Shown: positions 17,518 through 25,880 of the stretch, one piece after another
Layout: each line of letters starts with the position of its first letter
Numbering within the stretch: the stretch's first letter is position 1
Origin: Novosphingobium naphthalenivorans NBRC 102051
GTDB taxonomy: Bacteria; Pseudomonadota; Alphaproteobacteria; Sphingomonadales; Sphingomonadaceae
Direction of reading: 5' to 3'
NCBI RefSeq assembly: GCF_001590985.1
Contig: NZ_BCTX01000032.1
Coordinates: 1 to 56,888 of the forward strand
DNA length: 56,888 nucleotides
Made by a program: the position numbers and the translations under genes
The notes under the pieces: generated by a model
What the model saw: the letters and a program-made list of their open reading frames with translations, nothing else
The model's database searches: none
Told to the model about the DNA's origin: nothing

Positions 17518-18744
17518 CTATCTGACTTTCAACGTGGAACCTGCGGCATCCAGTTCGGCAAGCCTTGCAACCTGAGGCGCAAGGTAAGCTGCCACGCAGC
17601 GGTGCACCCCGGCATTCACCGCCCTGCCCCGCTCTTCCGGAGCGAAAGGAAGCGAAGGTACTTTGGAATCCTGCGACAGCACTTTCGCCATGGCAGCCAT
17701 GTCAGCCGCGTCGGCCTTCACCCTGAAGTGAGGCAGAACACGCTCCGCGATTGCCTCAGGCAGAGCCTTGTAATCCAAAAACATTCCGCCACCCGACGAT
17801 GCGTGATCCGCCGCCGCCGAGCAGATGGCCGCCAACACGCGCGCAGTATATTCCTCACCCGGCATCGCGAACGGATCGGTGATGCCAAAGAGTGCGGAAA
17901 GCTCACCCGGCAGCGTCTGTGTCCCCGGCATCCGGGCGTGCGAGGCCATGACCGCCAATGGATCACGGTAGAGAAACAACCATGGCACGTCCGGAAAAGC
18001 CTCAAGGAACAACGGCATGGACATGCTGTGCCAACAGTCGAGCTTGACGAAACGGCGAACGGTCTCTCCGGAACGACCACAGGTAAGCGCCGCGACCATC
18101 GCCCGCAGCAGTGCGGCCCGCTCTGCCGGCGGGAGGCCGAGGTGTCCGGAAACGAGTTGTACCACTGCATCCAGCGGCGGCGCTTCCGAGATCGAAACCG
18201 ATCCGGGCAGTGCCCCCAGCGCTTGCGAGACCAGCGTCGAGCCGCATCGCGACATGTGAAAGATAAAACCGTCGGGCGGCGGCACCTCAGCAAGACGCGG
18301 CGCGGTCAGCAAGGCCGCAAGAGGCGTTCTCCACCGCATGAGCCGGTTGAACGGCCGGGCGCGGGCCCGCCTCAGTGAGTCCTCGTAGAAGGACTCGCAC
18401 GGCAGCCTGCCTGCGAAGTGCGCCCACTCTACCGTCAGCTGGCGTCCGTCGTGCCCTACCCCGACCGGCAGCCAGTCCGGACCGGGACAGTCGGCACCGT
18501 CCACCGGCCGCACCTGATACCGCTCGATGCCGACCGGATCACCCAGCAGGGCCGCCATCAGCGCCTCGCGCGCGACGGGAACGCCCTGCCCTCTGGCAGG
18601 GGACAGAAGTGCGTCCGCGAAAGCCTCGCGATCGGTGATTACCGCCAGTTCCGCCGCGGCCGCCCGGTCTGCCATGAAGGCGTGACGGAGGGTATCGAGC
18701 GGAGTCATCGCCTTTTCACGCCATTCATGCGCCTGCAGTCCCAT
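17518..18744 (-). CDS. Sulfotransferase-family protein
   Basis: This protein is about 408 residues long. The centre carries a sulfotransferase-type 5'-phosphosulfate loop (FIFHMSRCGSTLVSQALGALPG), followed downstream by a 3'-phosphate region (WLFLYRDPLAVMASHARMPG). The N-terminal 130 residues are unlike classical sulfotransferases and may bind the acceptor. Start choice is uncertain: GTG at 18783, ATG at 18744 or ATG at 18708 all read in frame; 18744 is a compromise. The gene is divergent from an aspartyl/asparaginyl beta-hydroxylase with about 70 nt between them. Fusions and pairings of these two enzyme types exist in proteobacteria, so they may act on the same peptide or protein. Confidence 0.7.
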   Translation of the reverse strand: MGLQAHEWREKAMTPLDTLRHAFMADRAAAAELAVITDREAFADALLSPARGQGVPVAREALMAALLGDPVGIERYQVRPVDGADCPGPDWLPVGVGHDGRQLTVEWAHFAGRLPCESFYEDSLRRARARPFNRLMRWRTPLAALLTAPRLAEVPPPDGFIFHMSRCGSTLVSQALGALPGSVSISEAPPLDAVVQLVSGHLGLPPAERAALLRAMVAALTCGRSGETVRRFVKLDCWHSMSMPLFLEAFPDVPWLFLYRDPLAVMASHARMPGTQTLPGELSALFGITDPFAMPGEEYTARVLAAICSAAADHASSGGGMFLDYKALPEAIAERVLPHFRVKADAADMAAMAKVLSQDSKVPSLPFAPEERGRAVNAGVHRCVAAYLAPQVARLAELDAAGSTLKVR

Positions 18745-18812
18745 CCTTGCATTTGCGAACTCCCCCGATAGTTTCCCACTCACACCACAGCACGAGGCGG
18801 CAGCAACGGCAT

Positions 18813-19451
18813 ATGCACGGACAGGAACCGTCCCCGGCCCCGCCCATCGAAATCGCGGCGGACCGTATCCGCCTGCCGATGCAGTTCGATCCGGCGCGCA
18901 TGGCAGAAGATCTGGCAGCCTTGCCCCCGGAAGGCTGGATTGCCCATTACGTTGCGCAGAACTACCTGGGCGAATGGAGCGTGCTGCCCTTGTATTGCCC
19001 AGCCGGAGCGCAGCATCCGGTGCTGATGGCTTACGCCAATCCCACTGCGACCGATTTCGAACCCACGCCCTGGCTGGCCCATGCGCCTTACCTGCGCGGC
19101 GTGCTGGACCGCTTTCACTGCCCGCTGCGGTCGGTGCGGCTGATGCGGCTGGGGCCGGATTCCCGGATCCTGCCGCACCGCGACTTTGACCTTTCGGCCG
19201 AATCCGGCACCGCGCGGCTTCATATCCCGATCACCGGCAACGAGGCCGTGACGTTCCTCCTCAACGGCACGCCGGTGGAGATGGAACCGGGCAGCACCTG
19301 GTACTTGCGCCTTGCCGACGAGCACGCCGTCATCAACGCAGGCCGCACCGAGCGCATCCATCTGGTCATCGACTGCCTCGTCAATGACTGGCTGCTCGGC
19401 CAGTTGCGCTCCGGCAAGGCCCCGGTCAGCGATGGTGCAGCGAGACATTGA
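18813..19451 (+). CDS. Aspartyl/asparaginyl beta-hydroxylase family protein
   Basis: This 212-residue Fe(II)/2-oxoglutarate oxygenase has the double-stranded beta-helix core: His122 and Asp124 in LPHRDFD, RLHIPI (136-140), distal His171 in DEHAVINAG, and Arg181 in RIHLVIDC for 2-oxoglutarate binding. These match the Asp/Asn beta-hydroxylase family (PF05118 type), which hydroxylates protein or peptide side chains. The start at 18813 lacks a strong ribosome binding site. Its 3' end overlaps the end of the convergent H+-ATPase gene by 26 nt. The divergent sulfotransferase is a likely functional partner. Confidence 0.8.
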   Translation: MHGQEPSPAPPIEIAADRIRLPMQFDPARMAEDLAALPPEGWIAHYVAQNYLGEWSVLPLYCPAGAQHPVLMAYANPTATDFEPTPWLAHAPYLRGVLDRFHCPLRSVRLMRLGPDSRILPHRDFDLSAESGTARLHIPITGNEAVTFLLNGTPVEMEPGSTWYLRLADEHAVINAGRTERIHLVIDCLVNDWLLGQLRSGKAPVSDGAARH

Positions 19452-21882
19452 CCAGCGTGACAAAGCGCCGGTACGGCCCGGTCCGTCCCTCCAGCAGGCG
19501 ATAGGCCAGAACCTTGGCCGCATCCGTAATCAACGAAAAGCCGATCGCATAGGCCCAGACGATCGCCACATCCTTCCAGCTGATCGGCGCCATCAGGCCC
19601 ATCGGATAGACCACCAGCAAAGTTGCCAGGATCTTGGTGACGACTGCCGACCAGAACAGCGGTCGCGACGGCCAGGGGCGCTTCACCATCCAGCCGCGCG
19701 CACGGGCGACGAACAGCGACATGTGCCCTGCCACGGCAAGCTTCAGGAACACGTATGTCTGGATCTGCGGAACCGACAGGTGCAGCACCTTGTCCGCCAG
19801 ATAGAGCATCCCGAAACTGCCGATCGTGCCGACCACGCCCATCGTAGTTGCCACCGAAAGCACCCGGCGCATGTCCCAGCGCACCGGCCGGGGCTCGACG
19901 CGGGTGTTATCGTAAGCGATAGCCATGATCGGCACGTCGTTGAAGAAGGCCAGCAGGATGATCATGATCGCGGTGATCGGATAGAAGCCGAAGATCACCA
20001 TCGCCAGAACCACGAAGATCATCGTGCGGATCGTCTCGTTGATGCGGTAGATCGCATAGGAGTTCATCCGCTCGAAGATGCGCCGGGCTTCCTCGATCGC
20101 GTTGATGATGGTGGACAGCCCCGGCTTGGTCAGCACGAGATCCGCCGCCGCGCGCGCGGCATCGGTGGCGCCGCTCACCGCAATGCCGACGTCGGCCTGT
20201 TTGATGGCGGGGGCATCGTTCACCCCGTCGCCGGTCATGCCGACGATGTGGCCCTTGGCCTGCAGCGCCTTGACGATCTCGTACTTGTGCTCGGGAAAGA
20301 CGCGGGCGAAGCCATCGGCCAGTTCCACCTGCTCGGCTACGTCGGCGGGAATGTCGCCGCCATCGTCACCGAACAGCGTAGCGGCCGGGCGGATATTGCG
20401 GCCGAGCCCGAGACTGCCCGAAATCTCGCGGCCGATGGCGACATCATCGCCCGTCACCATCTTGACCTTGACCCCATGCGCGGCGGCCTTGGCGATGGTC
20501 TCCGCGCTGTCCTCGCGCGGGGGATCGTAGAGCGTCAGCAGGCCCAGGAACGTCCAGCCCGCCTCCCCGCCTGCCTTGCGCGCGACGCCGAGCGTGCGGT
20601 AGCCCTTGGCGGCAAAGTCCTCCACTGCCTGCTGCGCCCGTGTCAGGTCATCGCCCGCCATCCCGGCCAGCGCCAGGATAACCTGCGGTGCGCCCTTGGT
20701 GACGTGCAGCACGGTGCCGCCGGCGCCATCCAGCGTGGCTTCGGTCCGTTTGCCGACCGGATCGAACGGCATGAAGGAACGAAGCCTCCAGCCCTTCATC
20801 GCGGCCGGATCGGCCAGCCCGGCGATCACGGCCAGATCGATGGCATCGCCGTCCTCTTCCTTGGATGCGAGCGCGCCCGCCAGCGTCAGATCGCCGGCAT
20901 CCTTTGCCGCGAACAGCACGGGTTCACCCAGTGTCAGGCGGTTCTGCGTGAGCGTGCCGGTCTTGTCCGAACAGAGGATGTCGACCCCGGCCATTTCCTC
21001 GATCGACTGCAGGCGTGAGACGATGGCCTTTTCCTTGGCCAGTACCATCGCGCCCACCGCCATCGTCATGGACAGGACAGCGGGCATGGCGACGGGAATG
21101 GCGGCCACTGTCAGGATCAGCGCGAACTGGGCCAGTTCCAGCACCGGCGCCCCGCGATAGAGCTGCACCAGCACCAGAACAGCGGCCAGCACGATGCTGA
21201 GGAAGATCAGGTAGTCCCCGATCGTCATCACCGCCTTCTGGAAATGCGAAGGCGCAGCGGCTCCGGCCACCAGCGCGGCGGTCTTGCCGAAGAACGTGCG
21301 TGTGCCGGTGGCCATGACGCGGGCAACCATTTCGCCCTGCTTCACCACCGATCCCGAATAAGCGGTATCGCCCGGCTTGCGCGTGACCGGCAGCGATTCC
21401 CCGGTCAGCGCGGCCTGATCGACCGAAAGATAATCCCCATCGGCCAATGTCACGTCCGCAGGCAGCACATCGCCCAGCCGCACGCGGATGACATCGCCGG
21501 GGACCAGTTCGGCCGCATCGATCTGCCCCCACTGGCCATCGCGCAGCACCCGCGCGTGCAGGGCCAGGCTCTGGCGCAAGGCGTCGAGCGCATTGGACGC
21601 CTTGAACTCCTGCCAGAACCCGATCCCGGCATTGAACACCAGCAGCGCCAGAATGATCACGAAATCCGGCCAGTGCCGCACCACGGCGGACAGCAGGGCG
21701 GCAACCTCAATCATCCACGGGATCGGTCCCCAGAAATAGCCCAGAAACCTGGCGAGAGGGCTGGTGCGCTTTTCCTCGATCGCATTGCGGCCATAGCGCT
21801 CCAGCCGGGCGGCGGCCTCTGCGGTTGACAGGCCGGTGGCCAGATCCGTGCCCGCCGCTTCGTCCGGTGCGGCGGCGGTCAT
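19426..21882 (-). CDS. Plasma-membrane-type H+-ATPase (P3A P-type ATPase)
   Basis: This is an 818-residue P-type ATPase. The actuator motif is LTGESLP, the phosphorylation site is Asp306 in CSDKTGTLTQN, the hinge reads GMTGDGVNDAPAIKQADVGIAV, and there are about ten membrane helices. The N-terminal layout (LARFLGYFWGPIPWMIEVAALLSA) and the lack of heavy-metal CPC/SPC motifs in the membrane place it in the P3A proton pump group, which archaeal, plant, fungal and some bacterial enzymes share. The ATG at 21882 overlaps the stop of the upstream hydrolase gene (ATGA). It sits last in an acetate-kinase operon, suggesting a link between substrate-level ATP and proton export, perhaps under acid or fermentative conditions (inference). 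Confidence 0.85.
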   Translation of the reverse strand: MTAAAPDEAAGTDLATGLSTAEAAARLERYGRNAIEEKRTSPLARFLGYFWGPIPWMIEVAALLSAVVRHWPDFVIILALLVFNAGIGFWQEFKASNALDALRQSLALHARVLRDGQWGQIDAAELVPGDVIRVRLGDVLPADVTLADGDYLSVDQAALTGESLPVTRKPGDTAYSGSVVKQGEMVARVMATGTRTFFGKTAALVAGAAAPSHFQKAVMTIGDYLIFLSIVLAAVLVLVQLYRGAPVLELAQFALILTVAAIPVAMPAVLSMTMAVGAMVLAKEKAIVSRLQSIEEMAGVDILCSDKTGTLTQNRLTLGEPVLFAAKDAGDLTLAGALASKEEDGDAIDLAVIAGLADPAAMKGWRLRSFMPFDPVGKRTEATLDGAGGTVLHVTKGAPQVILALAGMAGDDLTRAQQAVEDFAAKGYRTLGVARKAGGEAGWTFLGLLTLYDPPREDSAETIAKAAAHGVKVKMVTGDDVAIGREISGSLGLGRNIRPAATLFGDDGGDIPADVAEQVELADGFARVFPEHKYEIVKALQAKGHIVGMTGDGVNDAPAIKQADVGIAVSGATDAARAAADLVLTKPGLSTIINAIEEARRIFERMNSYAIYRINETIRTMIFVVLAMVIFGFYPITAIMIILLAFFNDVPIMAIAYDNTRVEPRPVRWDMRRVLSVATTMGVVGTIGSFGMLYLADKVLHLSVPQIQTYVFLKLAVAGHMSLFVARARGWMVKRPWPSRPLFWSAVVTKILATLLVVYPMGLMAPISWKDVAIVWAYAIGFSLITDAAKVLAYRLLEGRTGPYRRFVTLVNVSLHHR

Positions 21883-23030
21883 GAAACCTGCTCGCCGTTT
21901 TCCGCGATCCACGCGGCGATGCCCGGCCAGGTGTCCTTGAGCGTGCGGCTGCCCATGAACAGGCCGATGTGCCCGCCCGGAACCATGCTTTTCACGATCC
22001 GTTCGGGCGGCGTCGACACCAGGCCTTCCGCCGCGAAGACCTGTTCGTGAGTAGTGATATCGTCGCCCTCTCCGGCCAGCAGATAGAGCGGACAGGCAAT
22101 GGTCTTGAGCGACAGCTTGTGCCCCAGCCCAACGAACTCGCCCTTGGCGAACAGATTGCGCTGGAACAGCAGGTCAATGGCCTGGAGATAGAACCGGCCC
22201 GGCAGATCTATGGGATTTTCATACCAGCTTTCGAAAGCCTCGGTCCGCTGGAGATAGCGCTTGTCCTCGACGTGCTCGTAGAGATCGAGATACTTGCCGA
22301 GATACTGCTTGCCCGGATGCATGTTTTTCCATCCGGCCAGCATGAACTTACCGAGCATCCGGCCATTGCCCAGTTCGACCATGCGCTTGTAGAAGCGCAG
22401 CGGCAGGCTGTGCGCCATGCGTTTGATCGGCCCGTCGCCCGCGTCGGTATCGATCGGCGATCCGGCCAGAACCAGCGAAGAGACCTTGTCCGGAAAGCGC
22501 GCCGCGAACATCGCCGACATCCAGCCGCCCTGGCACAGTCCGACAAGGTTCACCCGCCCGCCCAGATCATCGACGGCCACGTTGAGTTCGGCCAGATAAC
22601 GGTCGATATCGAAATCGCGCATTTCGGGCGTCGCGGTTTTCCATTCCGTCACCAGAACCCTCGACAACCCGCCATCGAGCAGCGTTTCGACGAGGCTCTG
22701 GCCCGGCTGGTAATCCGCGATCGTCGAAGAGTGGCCGGCATAGGGCGCATCGACCAGCACCGGCACCCCGCCGGCATCGCGGCTGCGCGAAAAATCCCGC
22801 AAATGCATAGTGGGCAGATCGAGAGCGATTGCGTTCGGGCTCGCCCAGGCCGGAGGCGGCGGATTGTCGATCTCGACCGCGGCGCTCACGGCCTCCAGAT
22901 TGCGTTCGAACAGCGCCAGCCCCTCATCTTCCATCTCGATAGCCGCAGCCATGGGCCAGAACCAGGGAACGGCGTGCTCGATTTTCGGCTTGGCAACTGG
23001 AAGCGGATTGGGAGTCAGGGGCTTGTCCAT
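21879..23030 (-). CDS. PhaC-like alpha/beta hydrolase with Cys nucleophile
   Basis: This 383-residue alpha/beta-hydrolase carries the nucleophile elbow GLCQGG, with Cys166 as predicted nucleophile. That is the polyhydroxyalkanoate synthase box (GxCxG) instead of the Ser of lipases or depolymerases. Downstream SLVLAGSPIDTD and the C-terminal PGGHIGLFMGSRT supply the Asp and His. It is shorter than true PhaC (about 580-600). Such genes regularly precede or follow MaoC-Pta and acetate kinase genes in proteobacteria, where they are annotated as PHA synthase- or depolymerase-like. It probably works on 3-hydroxyacyl thioesters. It overlaps the ATPase gene by 4 nt and follows ackA by 48 nt. Confidence 0.75.
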   Translation of the reverse strand: MDKPLTPNPLPVAKPKIEHAVPWFWPMAAAIEMEDEGLALFERNLEAVSAAVEIDNPPPPAWASPNAIALDLPTMHLRDFSRSRDAGGVPVLVDAPYAGHSSTIADYQPGQSLVETLLDGGLSRVLVTEWKTATPEMRDFDIDRYLAELNVAVDDLGGRVNLVGLCQGGWMSAMFAARFPDKVSSLVLAGSPIDTDAGDGPIKRMAHSLPLRFYKRMVELGNGRMLGKFMLAGWKNMHPGKQYLGKYLDLYEHVEDKRYLQRTEAFESWYENPIDLPGRFYLQAIDLLFQRNLFAKGEFVGLGHKLSLKTIACPLYLLAGEGDDITTHEQVFAAEGLVSTPPERIVKSMVPGGHIGLFMGSRTLKDTWPGIAAWIAENGEQVS

Positions 23031-23078
23031 GGTGTTTCTACCTTGCGTGCAGCTTCGGTTCTGAGGGGGCCCGGGAGG

Positions 23079-24263
23079 TTAAGTCTCCTTGCCAAGCAGC
23101 GTGAGGCAATGGCGGGCAATCATCCGGTCCTCGTCGGTGGGAACGGCCAAGGCGGGCACAAGGCTCCCATCCGTCGTAATTTTCGGGCCGTGCGCGGCAT
23201 TGGCCGCCTCGTCGAGCGTCAGGCCCAGCCATGCCGCCTGACGGCACACCGCCGCCCGCACCGGCGCCGCATGTTCGCCGATCCCGCCGGTGAAGACGAG
23301 CGCATCGAGGCCGCCCAGCGCCGCCACCAGAGAGCCCAGTTCGCGCACGATGCGATAGACGAACAGGTCCACCGCCTCGCGCGCTTCCGGCGCGGGGCTG
23401 GCCAGAAGCGTGTGCATGTCATTGCTGATCCCGGACACGCCGAGCAGCCCGCAGTCATGATAGAGCATGTCGCTCACCGCCTGCGCGCTCATGCCCTTTT
23501 CCTGCATCAGGTAGATGAGGACGCCCGGATCGATCGTGCCGCAGCGCGTGCCCATCATCAGGCCGTCGAGCGCCGTGAAACCCATGGTCGTGGCCACGCT
23601 GCGGCGATGGTGCATCGCGCAGAGGCTCGCGCCATTGCCCAGATGCGCCATGACCACGCGCCCTTCCGCCACATCGCCCAGATAGTCCGGCAGGCAACTG
23701 GCGATGTATTCGTAGGAAATGCCGTGAAAGCCATAACGGCGGATGCCTTGTCCGGTCAGTTCGCGGGGAATCGCAAAAGTCGTGGCCAAGGGCGCATTGT
23801 CGGCATGGAAACCCGTGTCGAAACAGGCGAACTGTGCAAGCGCGGGAAAATCGCGCGCCAACACGCGGATCGGCGCAAGATTGTGGGGCTGGTGGAGCGG
23901 AGCCAGCGGCACCAGTTTGGCCAGTTCCCCGATCAGATCCGCCGTCACCCGGCACGGCGCATGAAAGCGCGGCCCGCCGTGAACCACACGGTGCCCGGCC
24001 GCGGCAAGCGTGCCGCCGAAATGGCTCTCGATCCATGCCAGCAGGTCCTGCAGGACAAGGTCCTCGCCCGCATCCTCGGCATAGTCGCGGGACAGCAGGC
24101 GCGTTCCGGCCCCGTCATGCACGGCAAGGTTCGTCCCCGCCGAACCGATATTGACCGCCTTGCCTTCCGCAACGGCGCGGCCCTCGCTGCTGCCGGAGGC
24201 GGAGAAGATGGCGAACTTGATGCTCGAAGAACCGGCATTGAGCGTCAGGATCAGCCGGCTCAT
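23079..24263 (-). CDS. ackA: Acetate/propionate kinase
   Basis: This 394-residue kinase shows the ASKHA acetokinase motifs: LILTLNAGSSSIKF at the N-terminus, HRVVHGG (HisValValHisGly loop) near 100-107, FDTGFHADN, YGFHGISYEY, MAHLGNGASLCA and FTGGIGEHA. It converts acetyl phosphate (or propionyl phosphate) and ADP to the free acid and ATP. It overlaps the upstream MaoC-phosphotransacetylase by an ATGA, so the two enzymes are translationally coupled and form the acyl-CoA to acid route. Confidence 0.9.
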   Translation of the reverse strand: MSRLILTLNAGSSSIKFAIFSASGSSEGRAVAEGKAVNIGSAGTNLAVHDGAGTRLLSRDYAEDAGEDLVLQDLLAWIESHFGGTLAAAGHRVVHGGPRFHAPCRVTADLIGELAKLVPLAPLHQPHNLAPIRVLARDFPALAQFACFDTGFHADNAPLATTFAIPRELTGQGIRRYGFHGISYEYIASCLPDYLGDVAEGRVVMAHLGNGASLCAMHHRRSVATTMGFTALDGLMMGTRCGTIDPGVLIYLMQEKGMSAQAVSDMLYHDCGLLGVSGISNDMHTLLASPAPEAREAVDLFVYRIVRELGSLVAALGGLDALVFTGGIGEHAAPVRAAVCRQAAWLGLTLDEAANAAHGPKITTDGSLVPALAVPTDEDRMIARHCLTLLGKET

Positions 24264-25627
24264 GCGCCCGCCCCGCCACGCGCGGCATGAAGCAGGACCG
24301 CCACCGCGCAGGAAACAAGGCGGCTCTGCGCCGTATCGGCCCGGCTGGTCAGGATCACCGGCACCCGCGCGCCCAGAACCACGCCCGCCGCCTCGCTGGC
24401 CGCCAGGTATTCAAGCTGCTTGGCGATCATGTTCCCCGCGTCGAGATCGGGCGCGACAAGAATGTCCGCCTGCCCGGCGACCGGCGAACGGATATGCTTG
24501 ATCCGCGCCGCGATCGGCGAAACCGCGTTGTCGAAAGCGAGCGGGCCATCGACAATGCCCCCGGTAATCTGCCCCCGCTCGGCCATCTTCGACAAGGCAG
24601 CCGCGTCGAGCGTGGAAGGCATGGCGGGGTTGACGGTCTCCACCGCGGAAAGCAGCGCCACGCGCGGCGTTGCCACGCCCAGCGCGCAGGCCATGTTGAT
24701 CGCGTTCTGGACGATGTCGGCCTTGGCATCGAGATCCGGCGCAATGTTGATCGCGCCATCGGTAATGAACAGCAGCCGGTCGTAGCTCGGCACGTCCATC
24801 AGGAACACATGGCTCAGCCGGCGGCCGGTCCGCAGCGCGTTTTCCGATGCCAGGATCGGATGGAGAAACTCGTCGGTATGCAGGCTGCCCTTGAGCAGCG
24901 CATGGACCTTGCCTTCATGCGCCAGCCGCGCGGCGAGTTCAGCGGCGGCGTGGGAATGTTCGGTGGGAGAGAGATCGTAGGGAGAAAGGTCCAGTCCGGC
25001 TTCGGCAGCGGCGGCCTCGATCTTTGCCTTCGGACCGATGAAGTGCGGAACGATCAGCGCCGCCCGCGCCGCTTCCACAGCGCCGGCGACGGCATTGGAC
25101 TCAATCGGGTGAACGATGGCCGTCACGATCGGCTCGAACGCTTGCGCGCGGGCGATCAGCGCGCGGAACTTCGCGCCGCGCTCGCCAACGACGATATCGG
25201 GCAAATCCGCCTTCGCCCTCTGGCGCTTTTCCAGCGGCGCCAGAACGCGCGCGGTTCCTTGCGCCAGAAGCGTGCCATCAACTCCGGCACAATGGCAGTC
25301 GAACGCGACGGTGTGCGATGCGGCATCCTTTTCACGCGCCGTGACCGTGATCGTGATTTCGTCACCGAGACGGACCGGAGCGGTGTAGGCCATCTCCTGC
25401 TCGGTCAGCACCGTTCCCGGTCCGGGCAAAGCCGTGCGCAGCACTGCGCCGGTCAGCAGCGCCGCCCATGTGCCCGACGCGACGGAGCGGCCATGCAAGT
25501 CTACGTCGCCGGTCACTGCGGCCAGCATCTCCAGATCGCGCAGGGTCAGGCTATGGACAACGCTGGCGCTGTCACCAATGGCGATCTCGTCGAAAGTGCG
25601 GTTTTCAACCATCTCAGGCGATCCCAT
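24260..25627 (-). CDS. Fused MaoC hydratase / phosphate acetyl(butyryl)transferase
   Basis: This 455-residue protein has an N-terminal MaoC hot-dog domain (about 5-135: FDEIAIGDSASVVHSLT..., DLHGRSVASGTWAALLTGA, YTAPVRLGDEITITVT) joined to a phosphate acyltransferase domain (about 155-450: GPKAKIEAAA..., LLKGSLHTDEFLHPI..., THVFL-like SHVFLMDV). This fused architecture is annotated as bifunctional enoyl-CoA hydratase/phosphate acetyltransferase. The start is the ATG at 25627, because GGAGGTGGTC precedes it perfectly, not the ATG at 25639. First gene of a four-gene operon. Confidence 0.86.
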   Translation of the reverse strand: MGSPEMVENRTFDEIAIGDSASVVHSLTLRDLEMLAAVTGDVDLHGRSVASGTWAALLTGAVLRTALPGPGTVLTEQEMAYTAPVRLGDEITITVTAREKDAASHTVAFDCHCAGVDGTLLAQGTARVLAPLEKRQRAKADLPDIVVGERGAKFRALIARAQAFEPIVTAIVHPIESNAVAGAVEAARAALIVPHFIGPKAKIEAAAAEAGLDLSPYDLSPTEHSHAAAELAARLAHEGKVHALLKGSLHTDEFLHPILASENALRTGRRLSHVFLMDVPSYDRLLFITDGAINIAPDLDAKADIVQNAINMACALGVATPRVALLSAVETVNPAMPSTLDAAALSKMAERGQITGGIVDGPLAFDNAVSPIAARIKHIRSPVAGQADILVAPDLDAGNMIAKQLEYLAASEAAGVVLGARVPVILTSRADTAQSRLVSCAVAVLLHAARGGAGA

Positions 25628-25810
25628 GACCACCTCCATCGGAGCGAATTTTCACGGGTAAGCCGGGGAGCAATCCCCATCCATCAGCGGGTTGGCGTAA
25701 CACCAGCGCGTTCTCCCGGCCGTTCGGAATCTGTACGGGACGGAGTCGCATCGGCAGGCGATGCTGCGGTTGCGAATACCAGACGATAAAACCGATGGCA
25801 AAGCTGGCAA

Positions 25811-25842
25811 TTGAGACAAATTGTCTCAACGGCTTGTCTCAA
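25811..25842. promoter_or_regulatory. TTGAGACAA palindrome plus third half-site upstream of the pta-ack operon
   Basis: TTGAGACAA-A-TTGTCTCAA (25811-25829) is a perfect 9-bp inverted repeat with a single central base, followed five bases later by a third exact half-site, TTGTCTCAA (25834-25842). It lies about 185 bp upstream of the MaoC-Pta start, in the 253-nt gap that separates it from the NTase gene. Three exact copies of one 9-mer in 32 bp is a strong operator signature, but I do not know the protein. The rest of the gap contains no gene. Confidence 0.6.
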
Positions 25843-25880
25843 TGGCACGATCCGCCGCCCGCATCTCACGCGCCCGCATC

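Noticed and set aside
17363..17575. 70-codon plus-strand ORF in the AT-rich gap
   Set aside because: It runs into the opposite-strand sulfotransferase and has no ribosome binding site or recognisable pattern.
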